DNA of 56,624 bases, taken from the NCBI GenBank assembly GCA_022561215.1, contig JADFRQ010000016.1:1-56624 (forward strand). The letters are read 5' to 3'. The notes beneath the pieces are model-generated. The model was not told the origin of the DNA and made no database searches. It saw only the letters and a list, made by a program, of their open reading frames with translations. How positions within the stretch are numbered: position 1 is the first letter of the stretch; each line of letters opens with the position of its first letter. Positions 36,711 to 45,978 of the stretch are shown here, piece after piece. Both the position numbers and the translations under genes were made by a program. The DNA comes from Chloroflexota bacterium (GTDB lineage Bacteria > Chloroflexota > Anaerolineae > Anaerolineales > E44-bin32).

Positions 36711-37118
36711 TTAACCATCATCCCTCGCACTTGGGCTGCGCCTTTTTTTTATCAGCACGGCTTGTACCCGTTCCACGTCATCTGGAGTAAATCCCATACG
36801 CGCGGCTTCGTCGAGAAACGATCTTGTGAGTTCCTCCAGGGCCGACTCCCTTAATCGTTCGGCGCGCTGCGGTAGCAGGGGTTCCAATACGTAGGTACCG
36901 CGCCCTTGCTGGGTCGATAGGACGCCGGCCTCATCCAACATTCTGTATGCCCGCGCGATCGTGTTGAAATTAACCTGCAGCTCGCTCGCCAATTGGCGCA
37001 CGGTGGGGAGTTGATCCCCTGATTGAATGACCTCCGTCGCAATCAGATGCTTAATTCTCTCTACGATTTGCGCATAGATGGGAATATGACTCCTGAAATC
37101 CAATTCGATCATCGGCAA
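36711..37118 (-). CDS. GntR-family regulator, YtrA type
   Basis: 135 residues: a winged-helix DNA-binding domain (PIYAQIVERIKHLIATEVIQSGDQLPTVRQLASEL, then VNFNTIARAYRMLDEAGVL and QGRGTYV) plus only about 50 C-terminal residues. That short tail is the YtrA subfamily, whose members usually repress ABC exporters encoded beside them. The exporter at 33.3-35.1 kb is the likely target. An octamer repeat lies just before its start and may be its operator. Confidence 0.88.
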   Translation of the reverse strand: MPMIELDFRSHIPIYAQIVERIKHLIATEVIQSGDQLPTVRQLASELQVNFNTIARAYRMLDEAGVLSTQQGRGTYVLEPLLPQRAERLRESALEELTRSFLDEAARMGFTPDDVERVQAVLIKKRRSPSARDDG

Positions 37119-37126
37119 ATCACCTT

Positions 37127-37174
37127 ATTGTCTCATTGTCTCTTTGTAGCATTGTCTCATTGTACCTATTGTAT
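37127..37174. repeat. Octamer tandem repeat between gntR and pdxS
   Basis: Six units of 8 bp run in register: ATTGTCTC, ATTGTCTC, TTTGTAGC, ATTGTCTC, ATTGTACC, TATTGTAT. They fill the space just before the GntR start codon and could bind the regulator. Confidence 0.75.
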
Positions 37175-37219
37175 ACGGTTGCCTTTTTCTGTCAAGGATG
37201 GCGCTGGATAAGCGTTCGT

Positions 37220-37249
37220 TTGCCTTAGCCCTTGCCCGCATGGTAAAAT
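37220..37249 (+). promoter_or_regulatory. Promoter of pdxS
   Basis: TTGCCT at 37220-37225, an 18-bp spacer and TAAAAT at 37244-37249. Transcription from about 37256 supports the GTG start at 37288 over the upstream ATG at 37198. Confidence 0.6.
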
Positions 37250-37287
37250 CGCTGTACGAATCCCAAGTTCAAATACTGGAGGCGAAC

Positions 37288-38175
37288 GTGGAAAACGAAG
37301 TTGGTACATTCGCCGTGAAAAAGGGCCTGGCACAAATGCTAAAGGGCGGCGTGATCATGGATGTCGTCACCGTTGAACATGCGCGCATTGCCGAAGAAGC
37401 GGGCGCTGTCGCCGTAATGGCCCTCGAACGAGTACCCGCCGATATACGCGCCCAGGGCGGAGTCGCACGGATGAGCGATCCAGAATTAATTCTCCAAATC
37501 ATGGAAGCCGTCAGCATTCCCGTAATGGCGAAAGTCCGCATTGGCCATTTTGTCGAGGCCCAGATCCTCGAGGCGCTCGGGGTTGACTACGTCGATGAAT
37601 CAGAGGTCCTCACACCAGCAGACGAGCATAACCATATTAACAAACATGAGTACGGCATACCTTTCGTCTGCGGATGCCGCAACCTCGGGGAAGCCTTGCG
37701 CCGCATCGGTGAGGGGGCGGCTATGATCCGCACCAAAGGCGAGGCCGGGAGCGGCGACGTCGTCGAGGCGGTGCGTCACGCACGCGCCGTCTTAGGTGAA
37801 ATTCGTAAATTACAGAACACGCCCGATATGGAGCTTATGGCCTACGCAAAAAAGATCGGCGCTCCATATAAGCTGGTTCAGGAAACCAAAGAACTCAAAA
37901 GCCTGCCCGTCGTTAACTTCGCCGCGGGGGGCATTGCCACACCGGCAGATGCGGCGCTGATGATGCAGTTGGGGGTGGAGGGTGTTTTTGTGGGTTCGGG
38001 AATATTTAAGTCAGGCGATCCCGCGCGGCGCGCGAAGGCCATCGTTGAAGCGGTCACCCATTACAACGATCCCAAAATCCTGGCCGAGATCAGCAGGAAT
38101 TTGGGAGAAGCCATGGTTGGCATTGGGATCAGCGATATTCCGGAGTCTGAGCGGATGGCGGTACGCGGTTGGTAA
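37288..38175 (+). CDS. pdxS: Pyridoxal 5'-phosphate synthase lyase subunit
   Basis: 295 residues from GTG 37288, with GGAGG five bases before it. This equals the usual PdxS length. The TIM-barrel subunit makes PLP from ribose 5-phosphate, glyceraldehyde 3-phosphate and ammonia. Diagnostic stretches are [47 protein letters not shown] (catalytic Lys) and [19 protein letters not shown] with GVFVGSGIF. An upstream ATG at 37198 would add 30 atypical residues. The partner pdxT follows after 93 bp. Confidence 0.96.
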   Translation: MENEVGTFAVKKGLAQMLKGGVIMDVVTVEHARIAEEAGAVAVMALERVPADIRAQGGVARMSDPELILQIMEAVSIPVMAKVRIGHFVEAQILEALGVDYVDESEVLTPADEHNHINKHEYGIPFVCGCRNLGEALRRIGEGAAMIRTKGEAGSGDVVEAVRHARAVLGEIRKLQNTPDMELMAYAKKIGAPYKLVQETKELKSLPVVNFAAGGIATPADAALMMQLGVEGVFVGSGIFKSGDPARRAKAIVEAVTHYNDPKILAEISRNLGEAMVGIGISDIPESERMAVRGW

Positions 38176-38268
38176 ATGGCTGGCCCGAAGTCGTAATCCA
38201 TTGCGACAACACTCGTTTCAGCAAAAAACCGATCTTCCTGCGACAAGGTCCCGAGAAAGCTTAATAAC

Positions 38269-38853
38269 GTGAACATTGGCGTGTTGGCACTGCAGGGCGA
38301 TTTCGCCGAGCATCTTGTAATGTTGCGCCACTTAGGCGTTGAAACGCGGGAGGTCCGTCTTCCATCCCATCTTGATGGATTGCATGGCCTCATCATTCCC
38401 GGAGGCGAATCGACAACAATTGGCAAATTGGCCGTGACCTATGACTTAATCCGGCCTCTGCGTACGTTCGCGCAGGAGCATGCAATATGGGGGACCTGTG
38501 CCGGTGCGATATTTATCGCTAAAGAGGTGTATCGCGATCAGCCACTTCTGAAACTCATGAATATTTCCATCCAGCGCAATGCATTTGGACGTCAAGTTAA
38601 TAGCTTTGTTCATGAGCTTCTCGTTCCAGCACTTGAGCAACCGGAACGCCCATTTCGGGCGGTTTTTATCCGCGCGCCGATTATTGAAAATATTGGCCAG
38701 AATGTGAGTGTAATTGCCGAGTTAAGCAATGGCAACAATTCCATCATCGTGAGTGCCCGGGAAAATCGTTTTTTTGCGACCTCATTCCATCCCGAGCTCA
38801 CGAAAGATGATCGCTTTCACCGCTATTTCCTGGAAATGGTGGAGGAGGGATGA
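38269..38853 (+). CDS. pdxT: Pyridoxal 5'-phosphate synthase glutaminase subunit
   Basis: 194 residues, class I glutamine amidotransferase. It starts with GTG and MNIGVLALQGDFAEH. The oxyanion stretch is IIPGGESTT, the nucleophile Cys is in WGTCAGAIF, and the His-Glu pair is in SFHPELTKD. It supplies ammonia to PdxS. The stop overlaps the start of the next gene by four bases. Confidence 0.95.
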   Translation: MNIGVLALQGDFAEHLVMLRHLGVETREVRLPSHLDGLHGLIIPGGESTTIGKLAVTYDLIRPLRTFAQEHAIWGTCAGAIFIAKEVYRDQPLLKLMNISIQRNAFGRQVNSFVHELLVPALEQPERPFRAVFIRAPIIENIGQNVSVIAELSNGNNSIIVSARENRFFATSFHPELTKDDRFHRYFLEMVEEG

Positions 38854-39839
38854 TCCGGCCCGCGGATTTGCGCGATTTGGGACTCCTGCGGCGGATGCGT
38901 GAACATGGCCTCTGCCTCGACTCGCAGCTGGCCTATACCCGAGGCGCACACACCTTCCAAACGTTGTTCCTGGATCTCATTACCCCTGGGAGCAGTACAT
39001 TTACCCTCATCGCCAAACCTTCAGAGGAGGGTGAGCAAGCAGCTTTGGGGCAAATCCTGCATCGACTTGGCGACCCACATGCCAGGCTATCGGTAATTGG
39101 CCCTCAGGAAATTCTCGCCGAAACTCGGGGAAGCAAACTACTTGATGGACTTGCTGATGCCGCAGGAGAAAGGGGTGCCCACCACCTCATTGCGGAGGTG
39201 GATGAAAACAACCCCGTTTTTGAATCGTTAAGAAGAGCGGGGTATGCCATCTACGCACGCCAGAGGATCTGGATACTTGAAGATACACAAAAGGGCAATC
39301 CCACATCAAGAAATGGACCTTGGCGCAGGACGGAAAGCGCAGACGAAGAGGCGATCATTCATCTTTACCAGAACCTTGTTCCGGCGATTGTGCAACAAGT
39401 CGAGGTTCCTCCCAGACCCAAAAAGGGGGATGTCGTGCACTACGCCGAGGGTGAGCTGCTCGGCTACCTGGATATTGAGCGTGGTCCGCTTGGTGTCTGG
39501 GTGCAGCCCTATTTGCATCCCGCTGCGCAAAGTCCTGCAGCCCCGCTCGATAGCTTCATTAAAGGCTACTCTGACAGCCGCAAGAGACCTTTGTACTTTA
39601 GCGTCCGTTCGTACCAGGGTGGAGTGATGCATGGATTAGAGCGCTTAGGATTTGCCTTTCATCGCGATCAAGCCGTCATGGTTAAACACCTGGCTGTTTT
39701 GATCAGGCATCCTGCGCTTAAGCCCCTTCCCGCTGGAGATGGAACGCGGGCCGAACCCACCACCCCCTTTGCCCATTCAAACAGCTTTCCCATACGAGTC
39801 GAATCGCAAAGTATCCCCCATTCTTCTCAGCAACTTTAG
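38850..39839 (+). CDS. GNAT-like protein
   Basis: 329 residues, no clear close family. The N-terminus IRPADLRDLGLLRRMREHG and the stretch ENNPVFESLRRAGYAIYARQRIW look like a GNAT acetyltransferase fold, probably with a second, decayed copy after residue 150. A disordered Pro/Ser-rich tail ends the protein. The ATGA overlap with pdxT suggests coupled translation. Acetyl-CoA binding is not certain, because the R/Q-x-x-G-x-G/A loop is not clear. Confidence 0.6.
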   Translation: MIRPADLRDLGLLRRMREHGLCLDSQLAYTRGAHTFQTLFLDLITPGSSTFTLIAKPSEEGEQAALGQILHRLGDPHARLSVIGPQEILAETRGSKLLDGLADAAGERGAHHLIAEVDENNPVFESLRRAGYAIYARQRIWILEDTQKGNPTSRNGPWRRTESADEEAIIHLYQNLVPAIVQQVEVPPRPKKGDVVHYAEGELLGYLDIERGPLGVWVQPYLHPAAQSPAAPLDSFIKGYSDSRKRPLYFSVRSYQGGVMHGLERLGFAFHRDQAVMVKHLAVLIRHPALKPLPAGDGTRAEPTTPFAHSNSFPIRVESQSIPHSSQQL

Positions 39840-40016
39840 TTGCCGCGATCGAGGGAGAATGAGATTTTCCGCAACCCTGGTGAACACGCCGTCCCCCTAT
39901 CGCCGCCCGATCCTATCTGACCGCCGCCACTAACTAGATATTTGTGCTGTGACAAGACTACGCAGGCCGCGCAATGCAGCCTGCAAACATTGATTGCTTA
40001 TTTAGGCACAAATACC

Positions 40017-40045
40017 TTGTCGAACGAGGACAGCAGAAGTATAAA
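40017..40045 (+). promoter_or_regulatory. Promoter of the R3H ATPase gene
   Basis: TTGTCG at 40017, a 17-bp spacer and TATAAA at 40040. The predicted start near 40052 leaves a leader of about 19 bases before ATG 40071, without an SD. Confidence 0.6.
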
Positions 40046-40070
40046 TAACCAGATCGAACATGTGCACCCA

Positions 40071-41663
40071 ATGACAAGTACACAAATTACGGACAACTTA
40101 GACGGCTTACTGGCAGTCCTTCCATCCGTCGTGAACGATGCGTTGACTGAAATCGATCGCGCCGACGACCTGCTGGAAGTCATTTTGGATACCGGACGTG
40201 TCCCTACGGCGCGCTATACAGATATTGAAATCGATTTAAGCGACTCCGAAGTCACACGATCGGATATCGACTATGTTCTTTCACGCATAGGCGAGTTCGA
40301 CGACGACAATCGCGCGGGAATTGAACGCACTCTGCATCGCATTTCGGCCATCAGAAATCGGCACGATCTAATCATCGGGCTAACCTGCCGCGTCGGCAGA
40401 GCCGTCTTTGGAACAATCGAAATCATTCAAGATCTCATTTCGAATGACAAGAGTATTCTTCTCTTGGGCCGGCCTGGGGTTGGGAAAACAACCATGCTGC
40501 GGGAGGCCGCACGGGTACTTGCAGAAAATAAACGTGTCGTGATCGTCGATACCTCAAATGAAATTGCGGGCGATGGGGACGTTCCGCATCCGGCGATTGG
40601 TAAAGCACGACGTATGCAGGTTCGGCAAGCAAACCTGCAACATGAAGTAATGATCGAGGCAGTCGAAAACCACAATCCGCAAGTTATTGTTATTGATGAG
40701 ATTGGCAGGGAATTAGAGGCAGTCGCCGCGCGCACAATTGCCGAGCGCGGAGTTCAGCTGATTGGCACCGCACACGGCAACACATTGGAGAACCTGCTGC
40801 TCAATCCGACACTGTCTGACCTGATCGGAGGAATTGAGTCCGTAACTCTATCCGACGAGGAGGCGCGGCGGCGCGGGACACAGAAGACGGTTCTCGAGCG
40901 TCGAGCCGCGCCGACGTTTGCCATATTAATCGAAATTCAAGATCGTGAGCGACTAGCAATTCAACACGATGTCTCCGCTTCGGTAGATGCCATGTTACGC
41001 GGCAGGCCGCTGTCTCCCGAATATCGCTATCGCGATGAGGATGGCGAAATTCAAATCGAGTCTGCCCCTAAGATGCCCATTTCGCGTCGCGGCGACTCTG
41101 GTTATCGACGCCAGGCTGTACCTCCCCCCGCGACCAAAGACGACAATTCCAGATTGCCTTACAAACCGACGCCCTCTCATTTTCCCGGCCCTCCCTTGAG
41201 CACAGTGCGCGTCTTCCCCTTTGGCGTGGCAAGAAATCGCCTGCGCCAGGCTGCAAAACGCCTTCGCGTTCCTGCTCAGCAAGTTCAAAATCTAGGTGAG
41301 GCAGATGTACTGCTTACCCTGCGGTCCTATTACCGACGCCGTAAAAAGATGATCAGCGAAGCCGAAAACCTTCAAATGCCCATTTATGTTCTGCGCTCCA
41401 ATACCGTCCATCAAATGGAGGCGTTTTTGAGCGATTTGTTCAGCCTGGAAACGACTACGCTCGACGATCCATCCCTGGCGGATGCGATGGAAGAGACGCG
41501 TGAAACCATCCATTCCGTGCTCAATGGCACCAAGTCAATCGACCTTTCCCCAGCCTCTTCCTACATTCGGCGTCTTCAACATCAGATGGCCCGCCAAGCG
41601 AACCTCGTGTCTCATTCCTATGGCAAGGAACCGCGTCGTCGTGTAAGGATTTACCGACAGTGA
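40071..41663 (+). CDS. SpoIIIAA-like ATPase with R3H domain (Ycf45 type)
   Basis: 530 residues from ATG 40071. The middle is a secretion-type AAA ATPase: Walker [10 protein letters not shown], the [16 protein letters not shown] stretch, Walker [12 protein letters not shown] and [13 protein letters not shown]. The C-terminal end carries an R3H nucleic-acid-binding domain, with the R-x3-H pattern in RRLQHQMA followed by [16 protein letters not shown]. The same architecture is known as Ycf45 in plastids and cyanobacteria; its role is poorly known. A longer ORF start at 39942 lies before the predicted promoter. It overlaps tmk by four bases. Confidence 0.85.
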   Translation: MTSTQITDNLDGLLAVLPSVVNDALTEIDRADDLLEVILDTGRVPTARYTDIEIDLSDSEVTRSDIDYVLSRIGEFDDDNRAGIERTLHRISAIRNRHDLIIGLTCRVGRAVFGTIEIIQDLISNDKSILLLGRPGVGKTTMLREAARVLAENKRVVIVDTSNEIAGDGDVPHPAIGKARRMQVRQANLQHEVMIEAVENHNPQVIVIDEIGRELEAVAARTIAERGVQLIGTAHGNTLENLLLNPTLSDLIGGIESVTLSDEEARRRGTQKTVLERRAAPTFAILIEIQDRERLAIQHDVSASVDAMLRGRPLSPEYRYRDEDGEIQIESAPKMPISRRGDSGYRRQAVPPPATKDDNSRLPYKPTPSHFPGPPLSTVRVFPFGVARNRLRQAAKRLRVPAQQVQNLGEADVLLTLRSYYRRRKKMISEAENLQMPIYVLRSNTVHQMEAFLSDLFSLETTTLDDPSLADAMEETRETIHSVLNGTKSIDLSPASSYIRRLQHQMARQANLVSHSYGKEPRRRVRIYRQ

Positions 41664-42283
41664 GTTTTTTTGTGACGTTGGAAGGGCCCGAAGGTGGAGG
41701 AAAAACATCGCAGGCAAAATATCTCGCCGACGCATTAACACAGGCTGATTTCGACGTGTTACTTACGCGTGAGCCCGGCGGGACAGAAATCAGCGATCAG
41801 ATCCGCAATGTGCTCATGGCGATTGAAAATACCTCGATGGATCCCAGCACCGAATTTTTACTCTTCTCCGCTTCGCGTGCACAACTTGTGCGTGCAATTA
41901 TTCGGCCACACCTGGATAACGGCGGAGTAGTTGTTTCCGACCGGTACTTTCATTCCTCATGGGCCTATCAAGGCTACGGTCATAGACTCGATTTAAATGC
42001 CTTGCGCCAGATAACGGATTTTGCAACGGATGGGCTTTCACCGGATCTCATCTTGCTGCTCGATCTGCCGGTTGAAATCGGCCTGCAGCGTCGGCTCTCA
42101 GGCGGCTCTTGGAACCGACTTGACGCCTATGAAAAACAATTCCATCAACGCGTGCGCGAGGGCTACCGAACTATGGCAGAGGCCAACACCGAAGATTGGG
42201 TAATGTTCGATGCCTCTGAACCCAGCGACGCAGTCCGCGAACAGATTCTGAACATTGTTTTGCGGCGTTTGTCCCAAGATTAA
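41660..42283 (+). CDS. tmk: Thymidylate kinase
   Basis: 207 residues, normal length. The P-loop is [11 protein letters not shown], the DRX motif is [12 protein letters not shown], and [13 protein letters not shown] is the TMP-binding loop. It phosphorylates dTMP to dTDP for DNA synthesis. The GTG start overlaps the stop of the R3H ATPase gene. Confidence 0.95.
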   Translation: MSFFVTLEGPEGGGKTSQAKYLADALTQADFDVLLTREPGGTEISDQIRNVLMAIENTSMDPSTEFLLFSASRAQLVRAIIRPHLDNGGVVVSDRYFHSSWAYQGYGHRLDLNALRQITDFATDGLSPDLILLLDLPVEIGLQRRLSGGSWNRLDAYEKQFHQRVREGYRTMAEANTEDWVMFDASEPSDAVREQILNIVLRRLSQD

Positions 42284-42409
42284 CGAAAGCTTACGCAACC
42301 CATGCGAAGCACCAGGCAGTGTGCTAATTTCACAACATGGAAATAGAAAACTCGATAAAGATGCCTTCTGGGCAGGGGCAGCTAACCAGAGTTCGTCCTG
42401 ATACCGGGT

Positions 42410-42778
42410 TTATAGATCCATATCCGAGCCCCCCAGATCGGGCATGCTGTGCTCAATGTTTTCCGGGCTTTCGCCCGCTTCAAGTCGATTGACGACTTCA
42501 TCAAATTCCGCGGGCAACTCTTCCCCTAGCTCTTTGCCCATCTTGCGCATCATCCCCGCCATAGCCTTGGGATCGTCTTCATCCCATTGGCCGGGATCAG
42601 AAAATGAATCCAGGCGTGACTCTTCGGAGCGTACAAAACGCACTCTGCTGATCAATCGACGCAGATCCTCGCGCTTGCAATGCGGGCATTGCACCGCTTG
42701 TTTACCATACGATTCATACGCTATAAAATGGGCCGATCGCTTTCCACATGAATTACAAACATAATCATAAGTCGGCAT
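42410..42778 (-). CDS. FmdB-type zinc-ribbon protein
   Basis: 122 residues from ATG 42778, with GGAGGG upstream. The N-terminal ribbon has MPTYDYVCNSCGKR and a second pair CPHCKR, the FmdB regulatory domain. An acidic tail of about 80 residues follows. The function is unsettled, probably nucleic-acid or protein binding. It diverges from gmk across a 51-bp gap with both promoters. Confidence 0.85.
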   Translation of the reverse strand: MPTYDYVCNSCGKRSAHFIAYESYGKQAVQCPHCKREDLRRLISRVRFVRSEESRLDSFSDPGQWDEDDPKAMAGMMRKMGKELGEELPAEFDEVVNRLEAGESPENIEHSMPDLGGSDMDL

Positions 42779-42829
42779 ACTACCCTCCGCAAAATTGATT
42801 ATACTGACCAAGTCCGCAGGATTCAACGC

Positions 42830-43447
42830 GTGTACGAAGAAATGCTCATTAAGGCCCGGCAGCCGCTGCTCATCGTGGTTTCCGGTCCATCAGGCGTTGG
42901 CAAGGATACGGTTATCGACAAGATGAAGAAACACGGCTTGCCCTTTCACTTCGTAATCACGGCCACGAGCCGGCCGCGAAGACAGAATGAAGTTGAGGAT
43001 AGAGACTATTTTTTCGTGAGCCGCGAAGAGTTCCACCAGATGATCGAAAATGATGAACTCTTCGAACATGCACTGGTGTACGGCGAATACAAAGGAATTC
43101 CCAAGAAACAAGTTGAAGCAGCGTTGGCCAGCGAAAAAGATGTTGTCATGCGCGTTGATGTTCAGGGTGCCGAAACCATCCGCCAGCAAAGTCCTGAAGC
43201 GATCTTAATTTTCCTCGCAACTGCGAATGAAAATGAATTGCTGCGCCGGTTGAAAGCCCGCCGTACAGAAAGCCCCGAGAAACTCGCCCTCAGGATCGAA
43301 ACTTCGCGGGAGGAAATGAAAAGAGTTGCCGGGTTTGATTACTACGTTGTTAACCGCAAAGATAAACTCGATGAAACCGTTGACTGTATCGTAGCCATCA
43401 TCACGGCAGAACATGCCCGCACACAGCCCCGGGCCGTCAAATTATGA
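42830..43447 (+). CDS. gmk: Guanylate kinase
   Basis: 205 residues. The P-loop is SGPSGVGKDTV, and the GMP-binding stretches are SRPRRQNEVEDRDYFFVS and YGEYKGIP. It converts GMP to GDP. The GTG at 42830 is used here; an ATG at 42842 is the alternative. The stop overlaps the rhomboid gene start by four bases. Confidence 0.94.
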   Translation: MYEEMLIKARQPLLIVVSGPSGVGKDTVIDKMKKHGLPFHFVITATSRPRRQNEVEDRDYFFVSREEFHQMIENDELFEHALVYGEYKGIPKKQVEAALASEKDVVMRVDVQGAETIRQQSPEAILIFLATANENELLRRLKARRTESPEKLALRIETSREEMKRVAGFDYYVVNRKDKLDETVDCIVAIITAEHARTQPRAVKL

Positions 43448-44217
43448 GTGATCCACCCTCCTCAATTGTTCAGCCGATCCCCCAACCAACCCTACCTGAA
43501 CGGCGGAGTATATCGCTCGCGAAACGATTCGCGCGCACTCCGATAACTCTGGGCTTGATCGCGATTACTGCTTCGGTATTTCTCTCCCAGTTGATTTCTG
43601 TGGAACTAGCGGGATTTGATTTTGTTCTTGTCCATGGAGCCAAAGTTAATCGGGCAATAAGCGCAGGTGAAATTTGGCGTATTGTAACCCCCATTTTTAT
43701 TCACGTTGGTGGGTTGCATTTTCTTGTTAATATGTATTCGCTATATGCCATCGGTCCCGCGGTTGAGCGCCTATTCAGTTCGCCACGTATGCTCTCTTTT
43801 TATCTTCTTTCAGGAATTACTGGCGTCGTCTTCAGCATGGCCTTCAGCCCACAGCCATCTGTCGGCGCATCAGGGGCGATCTTCGGCTTGCTTGGAGCTT
43901 TAGGTGCTTTTCTGTATCGCAACAGGGGCCACTTCGGCCGGGCCGGCCAAATCCAGCTGCGCCAGATAGTAATCGTTGCCGTGATCAATCTTGGCCTCGG
44001 CTTCTCGCAGCGGATTGACAATTGGGGACATTTGGGGGGCCTGATGATAGGCGTGCTGCTCACGTGGGTTGCAGGCCCCCAATTAGAGCGCGTCGAAGAT
44101 CGGCCTCGGCTTGTCGACCAGCAGCCATGGAGCAAAGCCTGGCCAAAAATAATCCTCGTGGCGGGAATTATTGCCCTCCTTGCATTTGCGGCCACATTCA
44201 GCCCTTTTGTTCGTTAG
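43444..44217 (+). CDS. Rhomboid-family intramembrane serine protease
   Basis: 257 residues with six or seven membrane segments. The catalytic Ser is in GASGAIFGLLGA and the His in WGHLGGLMIG. The H-x2-x2-N-M stretch HFLVNMYSLYAIG is also typical. It cleaves within membrane segments of client proteins; the client is not known. The link to gmk is by translational overlap. Confidence 0.9.
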   Translation: MSDPPSSIVQPIPQPTLPERRSISLAKRFARTPITLGLIAITASVFLSQLISVELAGFDFVLVHGAKVNRAISAGEIWRIVTPIFIHVGGLHFLVNMYSLYAIGPAVERLFSSPRMLSFYLLSGITGVVFSMAFSPQPSVGASGAIFGLLGALGAFLYRNRGHFGRAGQIQLRQIVIVAVINLGLGFSQRIDNWGHLGGLMIGVLLTWVAGPQLERVEDRPRLVDQQPWSKAWPKIILVAGIIALLAFAATFSPFVR

Positions 44218-44319
44218 CCAAATCCCCCCGGTGCATGCTCGAACTTCTACTACAATCTACTCCCAAATTCTATTTTCCATTAGAATGGCCTATCTCATTG
44301 CGCGAAGGATAAACAGAAC

Positions 44320-45363
44320 TTGATGACGACCAGCAACGGAGCAGAAAAACTATTCGACATCACCTTTATCGGAGCCGGCCCCACCGGCTTGTTTGGTGCA
44401 TTCTACGCCGGATTGAGGGAGATGTCGGCCAAAGTTATCGACGCCTTGCCGCAGGCAGGCGGACAGCTTACGGCGCTCTACCCAGAAAAGAAAATTTACG
44501 ATTCTCCGGGATTTCCGGCGGTCTTATCCAAAGATTTGGTAACCAACTTGATGGAACAGGCGCAGCAATGGCCGCATGAGTTTTGTTTCGAAGAACGCGC
44601 GGCCGACCTACGCCGCGGTGAACCTCCCCCGGGCGTGGATGAAGATTCGTGCTGGGTGATCGAGACCAATCGCGGGCTGCACTACACACGCACCGTTGTC
44701 CTCTGCGCCGGAATCGGAGCCTTTCGGCCAATCAAGCTAAGGAATGAAAGTGTAGAAGCCTTTGAAAACAAAGGGATCCTTTATCTGATCCGCGATCTGC
44801 AGGCTTTCGAGGGCCAGCGCGTACTCATCATAGGGGGTGGTGATAGCGCGCTAGATTGGGCATTAGCATTGGAACCCATTGCCGAGAAAGTCACTCTGAT
44901 CCACCGCCGTGAAGGTTTCCGGGCCCATGATTCTTCTGTAAATGCCGTCAAATCATCATCGGTGGACCTTCGGATCTTTTATGAGTTGAAAAATGTCGAG
45001 GGTTCCGAGAGCGTTGAAAGAGCCGTCATTTTCGACAATCGATCAAAAGAGGAAGAATCGATTAAAGTCGATGCCATCATCTTGGCCTTGGGTTTTAAAG
45101 CAGATTTGGGGCCCATTCGCAGCTGGAATTTGGAGACAATCGGCAGACGCTACGTCAAGGTTAATAGCAAAATGGAGACCAACCTGCATGGCGTTTTCGC
45201 TGCAGGCGATGTCGCGCTGCAAGAGGATCTTGATCCATTAAACTTGATTGTTGTCGGATTTGGTCAGGTTACCGTTGCGGTGAACTATGCCTACACGGTG
45301 GTCAAGCCGGGAGGCAAGGTGTTTCCCGGGCACTCGAGTGAAAAAATGGCCGATAAAGGGTAG
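44320..45363 (+). CDS. Ferredoxin/flavodoxin-NADP+ reductase, FNR2 (thioredoxin reductase-like)
   Basis: 347 residues. FAD motif GAGPTGLFGAFYAGLRE, NADPH motif GGGDSALDWALAL, and the second FAD motif GVFAAGDVALQ. The redox CxxC of thioredoxin reductase is missing, and PQAGGQLTALYPEKKIYD is characteristic of FNR2 enzymes. It passes electrons between NADPH and ferredoxin or flavodoxin. It stands alone. Confidence 0.9.
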   Translation: MMTTSNGAEKLFDITFIGAGPTGLFGAFYAGLREMSAKVIDALPQAGGQLTALYPEKKIYDSPGFPAVLSKDLVTNLMEQAQQWPHEFCFEERAADLRRGEPPPGVDEDSCWVIETNRGLHYTRTVVLCAGIGAFRPIKLRNESVEAFENKGILYLIRDLQAFEGQRVLIIGGGDSALDWALALEPIAEKVTLIHRREGFRAHDSSVNAVKSSSVDLRIFYELKNVEGSESVERAVIFDNRSKEEESIKVDAIILALGFKADLGPIRSWNLETIGRRYVKVNSKMETNLHGVFAAGDVALQEDLDPLNLIVVGFGQVTVAVNYAYTVVKPGGKVFPGHSSEKMADKG

Positions 45364-45464
45364 CCACAGCATCCCTGCTCCACAACTTTTGAATGGCGGG
45401 CAATCGAATTTGCTTTCCTATTCGCGCCTGACGTTATTTCATCCCGTCATGCTGCGGAAACTAG

Positions 45465-45974
45465 TTATTCTCGATGCTCCTCCAAAGGTTTCTTTTTCCC
45501 GGATTCGCCAGCTTCGCTGTCGCCCTTAATCTCGTTTTGCAGCCTTCTTTTCCACGGCCAATAGAGAAGCAGGCCAAGAAAACAAAGGATCAACCCGGCC
45601 GACAATCCAAAGATCTGAAGGGGACCAAACGTAAGCTCCGGAATGGTGTCCGATCCGATACCGATAAAATCAGCAAGTGATGCTGCCGCAGCAACCACAT
45701 AACCCGTGGCAACCAAACGTTCGCCTACTTCCGCCCGCAGGGAATTCGATCGTCCGTTGCGATGGATGCGAATCGAAGCGTATCCGCCGATCAAGACCAG
45801 CGCCAATCCGAAAAGCCATACACCAACCTGGATAAAACCGACGACCGGGCTCCGATCCAGGCCGATGAAATCAGGGTTGATGCCCAGGAGGAACAGAAAC
45901 AATCCTACAAGCACCACTGTCAACCAAATTCTTATCCAAAATGCCTGAAAGCGGGTGAGTCTACGAGTTGGCAT
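45465..45974 (-). CDS. Membrane protein of unknown function, four segments
   Basis: 169 residues from ATG 45974, with GGAG upstream. Four hydrophobic segments are visible (IWLTVVLVGLFLFLLG, VGVWLFGLALVLIGGY, ATGYVVAAAASLADFIG, IFGLSAGLILCFLGLLLYW). A basic, charged C-terminal tail is cytosolic. It begins four bases after the dipeptidase stop and so is likely in that operon. Family not recognised. Confidence 0.65.
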   Translation of the reverse strand: MPTRRLTRFQAFWIRIWLTVVLVGLFLFLLGINPDFIGLDRSPVVGFIQVGVWLFGLALVLIGGYASIRIHRNGRSNSLRAEVGERLVATGYVVAAAASLADFIGIGSDTIPELTFGPLQIFGLSAGLILCFLGLLLYWPWKRRLQNEIKGDSEAGESGKKKPLEEHRE

Positions 45975-45978
45975 ACGT

